Source: Solenopsis invicta (taxonomy: Eukaryota; Arthropoda; Insecta; Hymenoptera; Formicidae). From it: DNA of 64,000 nt. Every line of letters begins with the position of its first letter. The stretch's first letter is position 1. A model generated the notes under the pieces. It was not told the origin of the DNA, did not search any database, and worked only from the letters and a program-made list of their open reading frames with translations. The DNA is taken from positions 21,083,548 to 21,147,547 of the forward strand of contig NC_052679.1 in NCBI RefSeq assembly GCF_016802725.1, written 5' to 3'. A program made the translations under genes and the position numbers. This document shows positions 1 through 13,130 of this stretch, in pieces.

Positions 1-1385
1 AATTGCTTCTAGTTAATGCTGTAATCTTGTGGAATTCGAATCAGGAACGATATCGCGAGCGGAATAGTGTCTTTTCCATATATATAAAAAGCAATGTGAC
101 TCGTACCGCTTTATCGACCATGTCGGAATTGTGCTGCCGTACATGTGGCAATCGGGCTGATTGCGACTCGCTCGCTGTGTATTTTTGGAGGATCTGCACC
201 GGGAAAAAGTTTCGATTGAGTCCAAAGGTCAATTGTAATTGTTAAGTCGCAGGAATATCTTGTGCTATTATTAGCATTATCATGTCATCTGATCAATCAA
301 TGCAATTTTTTAAATAGAATATTATTTTCTTATTTTAAATTTGCAAATAAATTATGCTCTCTTAAATATCCTATCTCCTTTTCTTGCATCTACAAATTCG
401 CTGATCAATTTGACCTTCTCCTCGATTTAAGAGATGATCCGAGTACGAGTAGAGACGCTCGGCGTTACAAATACACGATAATTAATAATATTACAAATGT
501 AATAACATTTGCATCCATAAACATCACTGATGCTCTAAAATGCGCGCCGTATTTATTACACCGGTGAATAATTGACACGATAAGTCTTATGTGGACAGGA
601 AGCGTTTTAAACGGTTCGTTATGTCACAAACGATGCGCTTGCCTTTACCTCTATTTGTCACAAACACTACCATACTGCAGATTGCAGTCTGCGCGCCAAT
701 TAGTCACTCTCGCGGCAATCTGCTACCTGCTTGCAACCTGTGACCAATTTTAGGACGTAAAAAATCGCGCCCCGTTCTGCTCGGCATCGCGCGCGATCGC
801 TGGACTAAACGAGATACCAGAGAAATGTTTTCTTCCTTCTCATTTTACGGACGATGAATGACATTTTAACTCTTTCGCTTTATAACGCTAAATTTGCATA
901 AATAAAAAATTTATTTAATCGAGTTAAACAGTAGTGCTCGAAACAGATAGCAGCACTATCTAAAAATAAACGATCAGATATTATAAAGAAATGACTATAT
1001 TACGGATTTCATAAGTAAGTAACCTATTAATATAAAATTATATATTCAGAATGAGCATAATATATCTATACGTTTTTCTGAGTACATGTCCAACCAAAAC
1101 ACCGTTTATCTTGTAACACTGCGCCTGGACAACGATCCATGAAATGTTATTGTGACTCATCTCTGTGACAATTTATACACTGCGTGCCAATCAAGCATTC
1201 TTACTTCAATATATTATACATTTATATTCGCTCGATATTCGTCAGGCATACATTTTGTACCGAGACAGAGTGTCTAAATAAATTAAGTTTCTCTTCTTCT
1301 TTTAATTATTATTTTAGACACATTAAAATTCTGCAGCATGTAATAAATACTCTGTTTTATTCTCTCCTGTTTCGATAAATATATA
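1..1385. other. gene-free mixed sequence
   Basis: No supported gene. The first 850 bases are mixed composition with CpG-rich patches around 660-800; the rest is AT-rich. Short open frames (about 100 codons at most) have no recognisable motif and no convincing splice context. Nothing here resembles a tRNA or a conserved non-coding RNA that I know. Confidence 0.6.
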
Positions 1386-1387
1386 CA

Positions 1388-1582
1388 CTGAGAGAAGAAA
1401 TTACTAAATTTTAATAAATGCTTGAATGTTTGCAATGAAATGTTTACTAAATGTAAATAAATACTTATTTAGACTTGTTTACAAGAATCACTGATTAATT
1501 TTTTTCTCATTTTTTATTGAGTAAATATTTTTACCGTGATTCAAACAAATTTTTACTAAAATTTAGTATTTTTTTCTCTCAG
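1388..1582. mobile_element. MITE-like element with about 31-bp terminal inverted repeats
   Basis: The left end at 1388-1418 begins CTGAGAGAAG and the reverse complement of 1552-1582 begins CTGAGAGAAA. The two arms then agree through ACTAAATTTTA with only about four mismatches in 31 bases. On the left the outer bases read CACTGAGAG, starting at 1386 after TATA; on the right the last outer bases have diverged. The internal 130 bases are AT-rich with no open frame. Size, AT content and TIRs fit a non-autonomous DNA transposon. Its end sequence closely resembles that of the element at 27453-27701, suggesting one family. I cannot name the parent transposase. Confidence 0.68.
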
Positions 1583-3350
1583 CAAGGATATTTATTGAAA
1601 CAGAAAAAAAATAAAACAGAATATTTATTACATACATCAAATTTAAAATGTGCAAATATATTTCATAATATTTTGAGAAGCTAGACATTTCGCTTCGGTA
1701 TCTTGTTGCATAAATCGTCCAGTAGGAAGAATTAATGATGCCATCGTCACAGTGCAAGAACGCGAGATATTAAAGCGATTGCAAAACTTTTCTTAACGCG
1801 TGTATAATGAAGAGAATGTTACATGGGTATACTACGTGCGTGCCACACTTCTGCATCAACACGAACGAGTGATCTACGCATTAGCGCAAGAGCGCGAGAC
1901 GGAGAATCTACACGCGACAATTATTATCATTACAGTTGCTGTACACCGATTTAATGATTTCTACGTATACGTTTACGTAAGATCGCGCGAGAACGCGCTT
2001 TTCGCGGATTACGAAACCGATCGTTTTCAGTGTGGGTAGATATGCAAAAACAATTTCTCCAGCTTGCCCGCGGCGGACGCGAAACGCGTGCGTTGAACAC
2101 GCACGAAGGGTGGAGAAACTGGTTCAAAGAGGCCGAGAGTGAGAAAGGGACCACGTGGAGCACCACAGTGTATGGTAGGCGCGCGCGTCATACGGGGTCC
2201 CCTTCGAGCCGTGTAGCTTACACGATGCTCGTATTAAGTCCCGCGGCGCGGCCCGCGCAGACCGCATTTAATCAGTTTGCGGTCGCGGCCCGCTCTCTTA
2301 TGCCCTTTTAATACGTTTTCTCCTCTCCTCCGTTCCTTTGCTCTCGCGCGACACACCGCGACGTAACTCAACTCCCGCGTGTACGTTCGCAGCGTAGCAC
2401 CGACTCCTTTCTCCGGACGGACGACGAGTTGTCCAACTGGCGAGACCGTCTACGACTCTTTTGTACCCTCTTACAATTAGAAAGCAAGTCCGACTTGAAT
2501 TGGAAATTCAGTAAAAATCTCGTACGGATGGTTACGCTATTTTAAAGAAGAATAGAAATTATTACAAGCTCGAGCATACGCGTAAAAGATATTTGAAAAA
2601 AAAGTTCGAAATTTTTTATTACGTGTGGATTTAGCGGCACGTTTGTCCCTCCGCTTCGTGTGGTCGAAATAAATTAATGGGGACATTAATGACGGTAGAA
2701 AAATAATCAGGCCCTCGTAGTACGAATACGCATATCAGGCTGCACAAATGTAAATTATGGCGGATCGCGTTGGTGAGGTCCGAGTTCGATTTCTTCGGAT
2801 TTTATTTGCCCGTTAGTTCGTTTCCTTTCCTTCCTTCCCGCATAGAATCCGGGAGTACGAGAGAGCCGCGGTGGTTTTTAGGAGGTTTTACGCCTGTTTC
2901 AGTGGGCCGGCCGGCAATTCGGTGAAATTAAATAATAGCGCCCGTCCCATTAACGTAACGACGCGGTCGGCGGTGTCTCGCAGGATTCGTGAGAGAGGAC
3001 CTGGAAGTGGATGGAGGCACGCCAGGTACGCTCACGTTTTATTTCACCGTAACGTGCCAGAAGGTTTACACATACCTACGTCTCAGGAGTCTCAGGACCC
3101 TCCGAAGATATCACCCCTCCCGTGTCCTGTGTGGTCTATCGCGCTTCGTCAAATTATTACCAACGATCCCCCCCCCCTCTCCACCTCCTTTCCGGCAGAT
3201 TCCTTCGTCAATCTTAAAATTTGTCAAGAATTCCCGCTGCTGCCAATGCCAGGCGCGCATTTGCGCTGACTTAAACGCCGCTTAAGAATTAATAAGCGAC
3301 GCGTTTGCTCGTGTGGAGAAACGAAAACTTTCCCGTGCCAACTCTCGAGC
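1583..3350. other. AT-rich to CpG-rich transition, no gene
   Basis: From about 1800 the sequence becomes CpG-rich with many CGCG-containing words, continuing to about 3350. Open frames at 2030-2311, 2871-3269 and 2989-3285 overlap each other in different frames, lack domains, and look like chance openings in GC-rich sequence. A run of ten C residues lies at 3168-3177. Confidence 0.55.
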
Positions 3351-5060
3351 GACGCGACGTAAAATTAACCAGACAGAAGCGAAATGTACTCCGGTGAATT
3401 GTACGTAGTACGTAAAAGTCAATGCCTAGCACAACACTTCTAACTTCGTTACTGAAACTTCTCGACCGACTGACTTACTCGTGAGTTACCGCACGACCAT
3501 TCTTCGCGTACAAAAATATATAAATACGCTATATTAAACGGTAAAACTGCGAGAAGATTTATAAACTCCGTGGTCAATTTTAAACGATTAAATTTATCCG
3601 TTAATACTTTGCATTATTAATTTGGAACTACAACGAGAGAGTCTCGTTACCGAAGTCTAGTTATCGATTTCCTATCCATGTCAGATTTTCAAATATAACA
3701 TAGAGAAAGAAAGCATTCAATTCAGCATTCGTGACGTAGTGAACGGCGAGGATTAATATAGATATTTCTCATTGATTATGTAACGCATATTTATTTTATT
3801 ACTTTAGATCTCTTACGGCACGTCCCATTGATTGAACGTCGGCGTGCAATAAATCTTCACTCTTTTAGTCCAGGACCCCTATTCTTCCAAGAAACGGACA
3901 AAGCCAGCGAGAGCGCGCGGTCGGCCAGCTAGATGGAGTCCGCATGAGATGGAGAGAAGCGAATGAAGACGTAGCTATAAACATAAAAGACGTGAAGCGA
4001 GTGAACGACGCGGTTTTCACCGCTTAATAATTCTTTTTACTGCGCCGCGGGCCTGAAATTTGAGCTTCTATAATGGCGTATAGCCAGCCGATGTATCTCG
4101 ACCGCGGCTACTTCGCGCATTACGATGTTCTTGTGGCGAATTTACGATTGGAGGGAGTTTAGTGAACGCCGCCTTTTCCGCAGTAACACGAAAAGGACAT
4201 GTCCGTCGGTATTCGGACGCTTTTAGGCGATCCGCGTGGCCATAACGCCATGCCGCCGCGCGGACCCACCGCAGCTTTGTGACACCACAACTTTCCGCTG
4301 CAATAACATTCACGCCTCTACAACAACAGCCGCGTCTCGTGAGACGAGAGATCCACTCTGCAACAATAATACTGCATGTGTGGCCCGGACAGTGGTGCTC
4401 AGGCTTTTCGCATTCTTAAGCGTCGCTTACACATCGGTAGCAAAAATTTATAACCAGAAACGGGGCGATGACTTTCGTACACATTCGGATGCAATACCGC
4501 AAACGTTACATTCGATGACGAGTACGTAGCGAAACATTATTGTTGATTTAAATTATCTTTCGATACGTCTGCCACTCTCACTACGGAATCAACCTTTCTG
4601 CAAAGAGGTGCAGCTTCCAGCTGCCTGCGAACATGCATGAAAATGAGAATCTCCGCGAAAGATGGGAAACGAGCGCTGGCATGTAAAATATCACGGGAAC
4701 GTCGCCTAGGAAACGCTCTAAGTTACGAAGGTAATATTTGCAAGCAGGTAATAGACGCGTTAGAACGGCGCCTCGACAAGTGTTGCGGACTGTCCCCTTG
4801 TTGTTTAAACGACCGGGAACGTGTGAATGGATTTTCTGTTCGCAGAAAGCGCGGCGAGCTCCACAAGATTTCCATTCACGGCCTTCTCGGCCACTTCGAG
4901 CTCTTTCGCCATCAATCATTAAAGCACGGTCCAAAAGGTATGCGAGATCCAAAGCTGTCCCTACTTAGCTAATCGTATAATCCCGATAAAATCATTATAC
5001 AGATTTTGTACATGCGTTCGAACTAAATTAGAAAAAGCGCGTAATCTATTGTCGTGTACT
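3351..5060. other. mixed intergenic or intronic sequence
   Basis: Alternating AT-rich and CpG-rich segments. Opposing open frames at 4581-4952 (minus) and 4637-4972 (plus) occupy the same DNA and neither has a motif. A 12-base sequence CAGTGGTGCTCA at 4390-4401 recurs at 26940-26951 and resembles hAT transposon ends. Confidence 0.5.
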
Positions 5061-5075
5061 TTCTCGCTAATACAT

Positions 5076-5545
5076 ACAGCTCTATATGTCTCTACTTGCG
5101 ACGGGGTTACGTTACGTGAGACTTCGGTCGTAAGTTGAATTGATCGTAAGTCAAATTGCACTTATATTTTATATAAATAAAATAGAATTTATGCTAAATT
5201 ATAATTCATTACTTCATGATTATAAACCCTTATTTAGGACATGACAAACATTTTTTTAAGATTACAATTCTTAATATAATATTTGCTATTATAAAATTAA
5301 AATTAATATTTAGCTTAACAAATACAGATTCAACTTCAACAAATGATTAAACACAACACAATTTTTTCTTGAAAATACAACTCTTAATGTAACGTTGAGT
5401 ATTATGAAATTAATATTTAATTTGGATCACCGGTTAACAAGTGCTCGATCGATTCGTTATAATGTACTATTTAATTTTTATACAATAGTTAATGGCATAT
5501 CGGTCGTAAGCCTGAAAATTTGTAAGCCAAAGTAGTCCTCTATTA
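5076..5545. mobile_element. decayed DNA transposon relic, possibly pogo/Tigger-like
   Basis: The left part (about 5095-5160) contains GCGACGGGGTTACGTT followed by two TCGTAAGT-type words. To my recollection this arrangement is typical of pogo/Tigger-group terminal repeats. The right part (5498-5530) contains CGGTCGTAAG and TTGTAAGCC, repeating the CGTAAG theme of the left part. Between them lies a degenerate direct duplication: about 5240-5325 is related to 5351-5433 (shared words such as ACAAnTCTTAATnTAA and ATTAATATTTA). No transposase frame remains. The family assignment is from memory and the right-hand end is poorly defined. Confidence 0.35.
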
Positions 5546-5560
5546 AACCATAAATAGAGC

Positions 5561-6640
5561 AACAGTACATTAATTTTGAAAAAGCTGAAAGCTCGCTTAA
5601 GGATGAGAATGTACGATAAATATAAGCTATTTCTCTGATGTCACATATCTGTTATCGAATGCACAATTAAATAATGGATTAAATTCGCGCAAACCACGGT
5701 AGCGTATAATCCCATCGTACACTGCATCATTCGCTGTAGAACATAATCATTATCATGGTGCTCACACGAACGAGACTACAACGGGGTTCTAAATCATACC
5801 TACATGACGAATCGATGTTATGCATAGAGAAGTGCACATAGCGCAGTCGAGCGTGCACAGATATGCACGTGCGACATAATTGCGCTTATAATAAGGACTT
5901 CGCCATTGATTGAAAAATATACGATTCGAGACATCTGCGCGCCACGATAAGATCGTCACCTTACTTCGCGTCCGAAGAGTTATCGTTATGCCTCATTTAT
6001 TGATTGGGAATATACGACGATAGGATTAGCGCAACGTGTAATGTTCATCATGCTGAGCACTCGGGGTGCAGTGGTGTGTGCATTCGTTATGCGTACGCGA
6101 TATGACAATTGTAATGCGTTCACGAGCACTCTTACTTTCAGTGCGAACACGTTATGGGAAAAGCCCACAGAAATCATATCAAGAGACCGGATGGACACGT
6201 CAATTTGATTAATCGAACAAACATCATTTACGAAATTGACATGATGCAAGAAAAAGCAATCATATTCGCCTCACGCGATGAAATTCAATGATGAAAAGAA
6301 TTGCTGAAACAAGGTTACACATGCGTTTTGACATCGCGCTTGTCGTCGACCTTTAGAAACTATTTATATTCGAATAATGAAGTAGCAATATATTTCATGC
6401 GTGCTAATAAAATAATTAAGAGAAGGAAATTAAAATGATACAATAAATTATATATAAATTAAAATGAATTTCAGTAGAGACAAGCGAATTCCAATATATG
6501 ATATGTGTACATGTCTGTGCTAAAAGCTATGCTGAAAGCAAAAAGTAATTACTCTCGTGTAACATATTATGCAATAATATAATTGTACGTATTATTAAAA
6601 AACTGTGATATTAAAAAACAAAAAATATTATGACGTTAAA
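5561..6640. other. mostly AT-rich, no gene
   Basis: AT-rich with a moderately CpG-rich centre (about 5700-6360). The 87-codon minus-strand frame at 5986-6249 has no recognisable features. No terminal inverted repeats or arrays noted. Confidence 0.5.
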
Positions 6641-7353
6641 TGTGTTTTATTTCGTCACTCGATGACGTTTGCATGCCTTTTCGTTATCGATTAATTGCGG
6701 AACGGTTCGTGGTTTATGCTTCATATATGTACATGTAATCATTAATTAGAGTTATACAATAATAATGATTTATCGACACGTATTGCCTCCACCGAGAAAG
6801 TACGTGCTTGACCAACGGCACTCTCGCGAACAGTACCGTTGTCGCCGGTAAAGTTTGATTCACCACATTCAACCACGTGGTCAACTGCGCGAAGGTTACC
6901 GAAGTCCACGTGTCGATGCGCGGTGCTCCACGTGTCGTCGAGGCGACCGAAGCTCCGTACGAAGATGCGTGCGCGGTTAGTGAAAAGACTTACGCATACA
7001 TACTCTATCGCGTTTTACGCAAGCGCCAGATATCTCTTATATTGGCGCGAGGCCGACTTATCGCACTAGCACATACACAAGCCATGACTAAGAAATCTTT
7101 TAATTGACGATCATTCCTACCTTATTAACCGGATTAAATCGAATAATCACGCAATTTGTCACGGATGATGGATGGACTTCTAATAAATTTGTTATAATTT
7201 TCTACAGTCATTCTAAAAATAAGATTTTTGCTTATTAATAATAAAATTTGTTTTATTATAAATTAATAATACATTCGTATGTTTAGATGTTGAGTACAAT
7301 TTTTTGTTATAAAAGTTCTCGTATTAATTAATTAAAACAGTATTTTAGAAATA

Positions 7354-7382
7354 GACATTTAAAATAGAACATTTTAAATGTC
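7354..7382. repeat. perfect 12-bp inverted repeat with 5-nt loop
   Basis: GACATTTAAAAT at 7354-7365 is followed by the loop AGAAC and then the exact reverse complement ATTTTAAATGTC at 7371-7382. A further ATTTAAAATAGAA copy follows directly. It lies in AT-rich sequence, so it may be chance or part of a decayed element. Confidence 0.8.
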
Positions 7383-7671
7383 ATTTAAAATAGAATTCAA
7401 TCAATAGCTAGTGAATTTTGTACAGATAAAAATCGGAAAACTAATTCTTTAAAAAATTCTTTAAAAATGTTTTCATGCTATTTTTATTTAGAAAGGAATT
7501 TTGTACAGACAGATAATTATTCAGGGACGTGGTTGAGATAAAAAAAATCGATCGGTCTCATCGATTATCGGTTATCAATGATTATCTGATGAATATTTAA
7601 TGAATTCTTTGTATATTCTTAAAACTGTTACTAATAGATATATATAAAATAATAAACTCATTAGCAGAAAA

Positions 7672-7693
7672 AGAGAGAGAGAGAGAGAGAGAA
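7672..7693. repeat. (GA)n microsatellite
   Basis: An uninterrupted AG dinucleotide tract of about 22 bases in an AT-rich context. Short GA tracts recur throughout the window. Confidence 0.95.
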
Positions 7694-8047
7694 AGGGAAT
7701 AATAAATCAACACTTCAACAAAGATGCCAACATAAAACTAAGAAAGCTACATACTGTTAAATGTTAATCGATTCTTCGATCTATCGTAAACGATTTCTAC
7801 GCATCGTCTGGATACTAATTTCCTGTTCTTATAGTTTATTTTATAATTTACGTACATCGGATATTGCACGCCGATATCAAGTATGCAAAGTAAATCATTC
7901 AATATAAATCATTTAAAATTCTTGCAAATATACTTTTAATTCACAATAATTTATTTTTAAGAAAAAAAATGTGAAAGATAAATATTCAATTTTTTGATAA
8001 AATTGTTCTCACATCTGCTAAAATGATTGTCTTTTTGTTGATTACAG

Positions 8048-8075
8048 GGATTACTGTTATTTATTGCAGTAATCC
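8048..8075. repeat. 9-bp perfect stem hairpin
   Basis: GGATTACTG at 8048-8056 pairs exactly with CAGTAATCC at 8067-8075 around a 10-nt AT-rich loop. The stem barely extends beyond this, too short for a standard microRNA precursor. Confidence 0.7.
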
Positions 8076-8900
8076 TACAAAATTCATACTAATCTTATCC
8101 TTGAACCGATTCTTATCGAAAACAATGATAATTTTAGATAACATGCATTTCTAAAATTTATTTGTATACATTATGTATGTGTGTATGTGTGTAAATCTAA
8201 AAAAATTTGTGTGTTATATTTTTTTGGCACAAAATAAAGTTTACTTGTTGTACACGTTTTTAAATAACAATAAAAATTTTTCGTTATTCGATATACTTCT
8301 GAAAATCCATTTGGCGAATGAATAATATTCACTAAAATGACTTCTTATAATTTCTTCAAGCGCCACCCAACCGTTTCACGTCGTCGATAAGCTAAGGCCA
8401 ATATTAGCCACAGCTAAGATTAAAACTGTTATCGCTGATGTTATTCCGAATTAATCCTCGATGTAGTGTCAATCGCAACCATGTAATAGGAGCTTTGTGC
8501 AACGATCAATAAGTACGCGATTGTTCGCACATGCCGATGTTACGTTTTCTAACGTCCCAATTTTCCTGACCTCCATCATATCGAAAAGTGCCTGTACCAG
8601 AAATACTGTCGCCACTCATATCGAAGGCTATTCAAAGATACGAAAAGTATAGAAAACGGGGATACAAGTAGAAGCTTTCTACTTGGCGTGTGATTTAAAT
8701 ATGATTTAGTTTGCACGCTCGTCGCGAGAACTTTCTAAAATATAACGTATGCTTGTTTTAAAATTTGAAAAGCGCGTGTCGGGCACATCATTTTAATTAT
8801 GCAATCCATTATTCTGAATTAATTTAGAAAAAAGTATAAATCGAGAAAAATATCTTACGCCACTAAAATATCTGAATCATAAAATAACAGGTTGTTTAGA

Positions 8901-10400
8901 ACACTCGACTTTCTTGTAAGATCATTGTCGATAAGCGCAGGAATGATATCGTTAACGATGTCGATGGGTGGTCGAAGAGTATCGCGTGGATCCAGTTTCG
9001 GCACCGAATGTGTAGACATCGAACATGTAGACAGTTGTGTTCAGCAAACCTTGTGAAACCAAGGATAATCCGTCTTGCGAATATTATCGCTGCCGAACGA
9101 TCCGCGACAGTGACAAATCTTAGGACATCCCTTCGGCACTCACGTATACGCACACGCGTAAGCGCTTACGATGTTCGGCAAGCGTTTGCGACGTGTTGCG
9201 ATCAATGTGATTGGTAAAAGTGAATCTTTACTTTTTTGACCCCCCTTTTACAAGCTTCCTCGTGTTCCGTCACTGTTTTAATCCAGTTTGACACATGCTC
9301 CACGAGTATCAGCATGTACTGATACGTATATAGATATAAATATAATAAATGAGTATTTATGATAAATAAACAATTATCCTTGCGATATTATGTTATGTCA
9401 CTGTCTTGCGAATAAAAAAAGATACTATTATCTCGTTGTATGCCTCCGAGCAGCATACATTTATATTTACCCAATTACGTTATTCCTTAAACTATTAATA
9501 TTTAATAGCTACTGCAACAACACGGCGAAAGATTGATCATGACTAAAACAAGATTTCTTGGAGACAGCGATAATCTACAAAGCGCAGCGATTCGCCACAG
9601 CCGCTCGCTCGCTGATTGCGCCTGGTGCAACGCGAGCGACAGTGGAATGCGTCGGGCAAATACGAGCGTAGACAAACACAAGGAGGCTACAACGGAGAGG
9701 CTGGGGAAAAGGAGTTCTCTTCACAGAGATACAGCTCGACGCGAGTCGACGCGACCGGCCGCGGAACGCCCGGTTAAAAGTGTTTGCATAAGCGCACTGT
9801 CCGATTTCTTCGCGATAGTCGTCATCCGTTGGTACCAGGAGCATCGAGCGAAGACCACTCTTCGCCGTTTTCGCGGAATCGACCTCGCTCGTTATCAACC
9901 GAGAATACTAAATCGAATGTGCGCACTTTGTGTCTACGAGAAGCACTTGAATCGCTCCAAAATTACCGATGCACGAGTACATCGGTAAAGAATTAATAAG
10001 TCGTCATTCTTTACTAATCGTCTCGTTTCCAAAATATCCTCCTCTACGCGCTGCCTTTTAGCTTTTATTCTCCATTTTAAATTGCCGATAATTTCTTAAT
10101 TATTATCGACTGCACGTTCAGATAATTTCGTAAATTAAGCCTTTCTGCCCGCTGACAGAAGCTTATTTATTTACTTGATGAAATAATTAGATACTGAGGG
10201 ATCACGTACACCGGCTGTTCGCATTACGTGATTGAGTCTAGTGTGTACATAAGCGCGCACTTAATTAAGCAGAACGTTTCTTAGGCGAAATTCCCATACA
10301 TTATTCATGAATAATATGGGACTTCCGGAGCGCCGTCGCAAAATTTTCTAGGAAAGCTTCGATGTTGCTGTGAGAACGAATATGTAGTGCGAAAAATTGC
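8901..10400. other. mixed sequence, no supported gene
   Basis: A CpG-rich patch at 8900-9220 and another at 9530-9990 are separated by AT-rich DNA. The second carries a 151-codon plus frame (9533-9988) and a 107-codon minus frame (9575-9898) over the same bases, with no domain on either. The overlap suggests both are chance frames in GC-rich sequence. Confidence 0.45.
10293..10320. repeat. near-perfect palindrome centred on TTCATGAA
   Basis: The core ATTATTCATGAATAAT (16 bases) is a perfect palindrome, extended on both sides by CCCATA / TATGGG halves with one offset base. It could bind a dimeric AT-rich-site regulator such as a POU or homeodomain protein, but that is inference. The surroundings contain no gene. 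Confidence 0.6.
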
Positions 10401-13130
10401 GACGGCCGTAAATAAATTACAAACGCGCTATATTAAAGGTACGCCGTGTATTTATGTATTCTCCTGTGGCGACTATACTTTCACGTGGCGTAATAACAGC
10501 GTGCGGACACCTGTACGCGCGCGCGCCGCTTGTACAAGTCACGAGCCAGTCATCGGCTCCAGGCGACTTCCGGTGGCACCGATCGGCATTCCGTTCTTTC
10601 GCGTTCACGAGAAAAAAAAAACAAGCATTTGTATTTGCCGATGGCAGATAACTCGATCATCGCGCGCGCAATCGTCCAATAACAGACTAATCCACCCGTA
10701 GCTATTCGATAAATAGCTGATACGCCTCCCCCACGAAGTTGCATCGATACACATTTCCTGCGTCGCAATGCACAGAAAACCGTTTTGCGTTGCAAAAATG
10801 CAATGTTACAATGCGAATTTCATATCAGTCGGATAACGCCGTGAAAAAAAAAAGAAAAAGCGGAAGACAACACTACAGATAATATAGATATATAACATAG
10901 AGAGAGAGATACAAATGGAATTTATACAAGGGCCACACTTTTAATAATCTAATTCTTTGTAGTTTTATCTCTTGTGCACTTCCTAAAAAAAATTAATATC
11001 TGTTTCTTAAATCGATATGTTTCTTATGTTTTTAATTTGCGCGCGCGTGGTGTGGAGTACGTTCTACTAGAATCAATCATATGACTACGCAAGCATAAAG
11101 TTCCGAGAGATCCTCGGTAGTGGAGCGCACCAGATTGTACGCTCCAGTTGTTACGGGCAAAATAAAAAAAAAATCAGTTTTTCGTTGGAGCCCATGACGA
11201 TACATTCGTTTTTGTACTCTTGCCACTCGCATCACTTATGCATGCGGGTGTACCCTCGCCGGCGTCAGTTTACAAGTCGTTCGATCATGTTTTCATCGCT
11301 CGCGTTTTATCACCGAACGGCGGCGGTATTTCAGTATCAAGAAAATTCAATATTTGAGCGGGAGAGATCTCGCGGCGTTTTGCAGGCTGGCTGGACGCGC
11401 GGATTACGCCGGATCCTCGCGTTCGTCGCGAATTGAAAAGCGTCGGCGTTCCTGTATTCATCTGTTCGTACTACGGATTTGGCGTCGCGGCTGTGCAATC
11501 AGAAATGCAACACTGCGTGTTAACGTTATGAAGACGACGTAACGCGCCGTTCGCACATCCGTCACGTACGACGAATCATGCTTGAACGATCGTTAATCAC
11601 GACGAGGCAACGTGACTTTTGGTTACATTGTTGTTTTCTCCAATGTGGGCGGTCTTATTATGCACGCGTAAAAGAGTAACATTACCATCGCGGTTCTCGT
11701 GAGATCGCCGGGTTAAAGTCCGCGGAGCGCGATCATTCATCCGTGCCATTGCAATTGGGATTAACACCCAAGTACGACACGGGTAAAGCAAGATATTAAC
11801 GTCGATCGACGATAACGATCGTCATCGCTACATCAACGGCGATCCAGGCAAGCGCAAAAAAGACGGTCAAAAAACAACGGGATGGAGAGAAGGAGATCGA
11901 TCGATCTGACGTATCTGACGGACCGCTCGCCCGCTCGCAAAGGTGGCCGCATTCCCGGCGCTTGGCGCCGCATGCCCGTCGCACAGAGTCCGGTAAACAT
12001 GAACGAGAGTCAATAAGTCATAAAATCCAACACCTAGGCATCAGCCATTCGCGTATCTGCGCTTCGCCGCGCGAGGCTCGCGGATCGATTCTACTTATTC
12101 GAGAGAGCGTATCTGTGTACCTACGCGGAACGAGCAAAGAGAGAGAGAGAGAGAGAGAATCGCTGCTTTTCTCTCATTCTCGTAGAGAAGGATATTGGTC
12201 GGTTATACGATCAATCGGCATCAGATTCCCGGAACACTTGAAGTATTTTTTTGCGAGATTTGAAGGTGACGGCGCGTATTCCCGGAAGGGGAAAATGCGG
12301 ATGGCAATGAACATTCAACGCCGCCACACATCTCGCCGGATAACGACTTGAATGGAACTATACACGCATAAATACTGCCATAACGATCCTCGTTCTCGCT
12401 CGGTTGTTTTTGAGCGTCTAAAAAATTACAATGCTTCGCACATTTTTAACAATTCCGACGTTTCATAACGCAAATGGAACACTATCGCCCGTGATTTTTA
12501 TACTTTCTGGACTGACTGGAAGTTTTAGTAGAGAAATTTATAGCTAGACGGAAAAGAGCTTTTCTAAAAATATACTTGAGAGGCGGAATAAAATCTTATA
12601 AAGAAATGATTCTTTGAAAAGTAAAAGTCTGCTTGTGTGTGTGTAGAGGAACACGTTACGCAAAGTGGTAAAGTCATGACGCTTAATGCTTGGGAAAAGA
12701 GAAGAGACAGTGACCACAATGGTGGCCACACGCATAACGAACATACGAAATTGGCTCATATCTTACCCCAGAGAAATATTTAGCTTTCCTTTCAGCCTGT
12801 ATATTATTTCAGCTAAGCCCTTTTGAACAGAGGCACTCGAAGGTAAAAGTGCAAACTCACTTCTCTCTCACCTGATTTGCTCTACCTGTGGCCTGCCCAA
12901 AAAATTTCTAGATTCCCCCATCAAAGAATCGGCGTATTTAAGTGAAACGACGATCGCAAATGCGCAATGTAATCTCTCGAGAAAATTTCTCCCTTTCTCA
13001 TCAAATTCATCCCTTTCATCAAAACTGAACGACTATGTAAATATACTTCGCAACGTCTAAAAATACCAAGCACTAAATTCATATCGATGAATTATTACGA
13101 TCGTACCATTCGGCTCGAGGCAAAAACATC
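10401..13130. other. CpG-rich block with short AT interruptions, no gene
   Basis: Many overlapping frames of 60-130 codons on both strands, all lacking domains. The longest (plus, 11962-12351) is translated through the GA microsatellite at 12138-12158, giving a run of alternating Arg and Glu. AT-rich breaks lie at 10850-11040 and 12360-12640. Confidence 0.5.
12138..12158. repeat. (GA)n microsatellite
   Basis: About 21 bases of AG repeats inside a CpG-rich block. Confidence 0.95.

Larger units (their letters stand above)
6641..8900. other. CpG-rich patch then long AT-rich block
   Basis: 6780-7100 is CpG-rich, with two overlapping 76-codon frames in different phases and no domain. 7110-8900 is AT-rich and holds the GA microsatellite at 7672-7693, a perfect 12-bp stem at 7354-7382, a 9-bp stem hairpin at 8048-8075, and two copies of GAATTTTGTACAGA (starting near 7413 and 7497). 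No gene. Confidence 0.5.

Noticed and set aside
2030..2311. Plus frame with a tryptophan-containing NWFKEAE stretch resembling a homeodomain WF motif
   Set aside because: No helix-compatible basic residues or other homeodomain positions around it, and overlapping frames are equally open.
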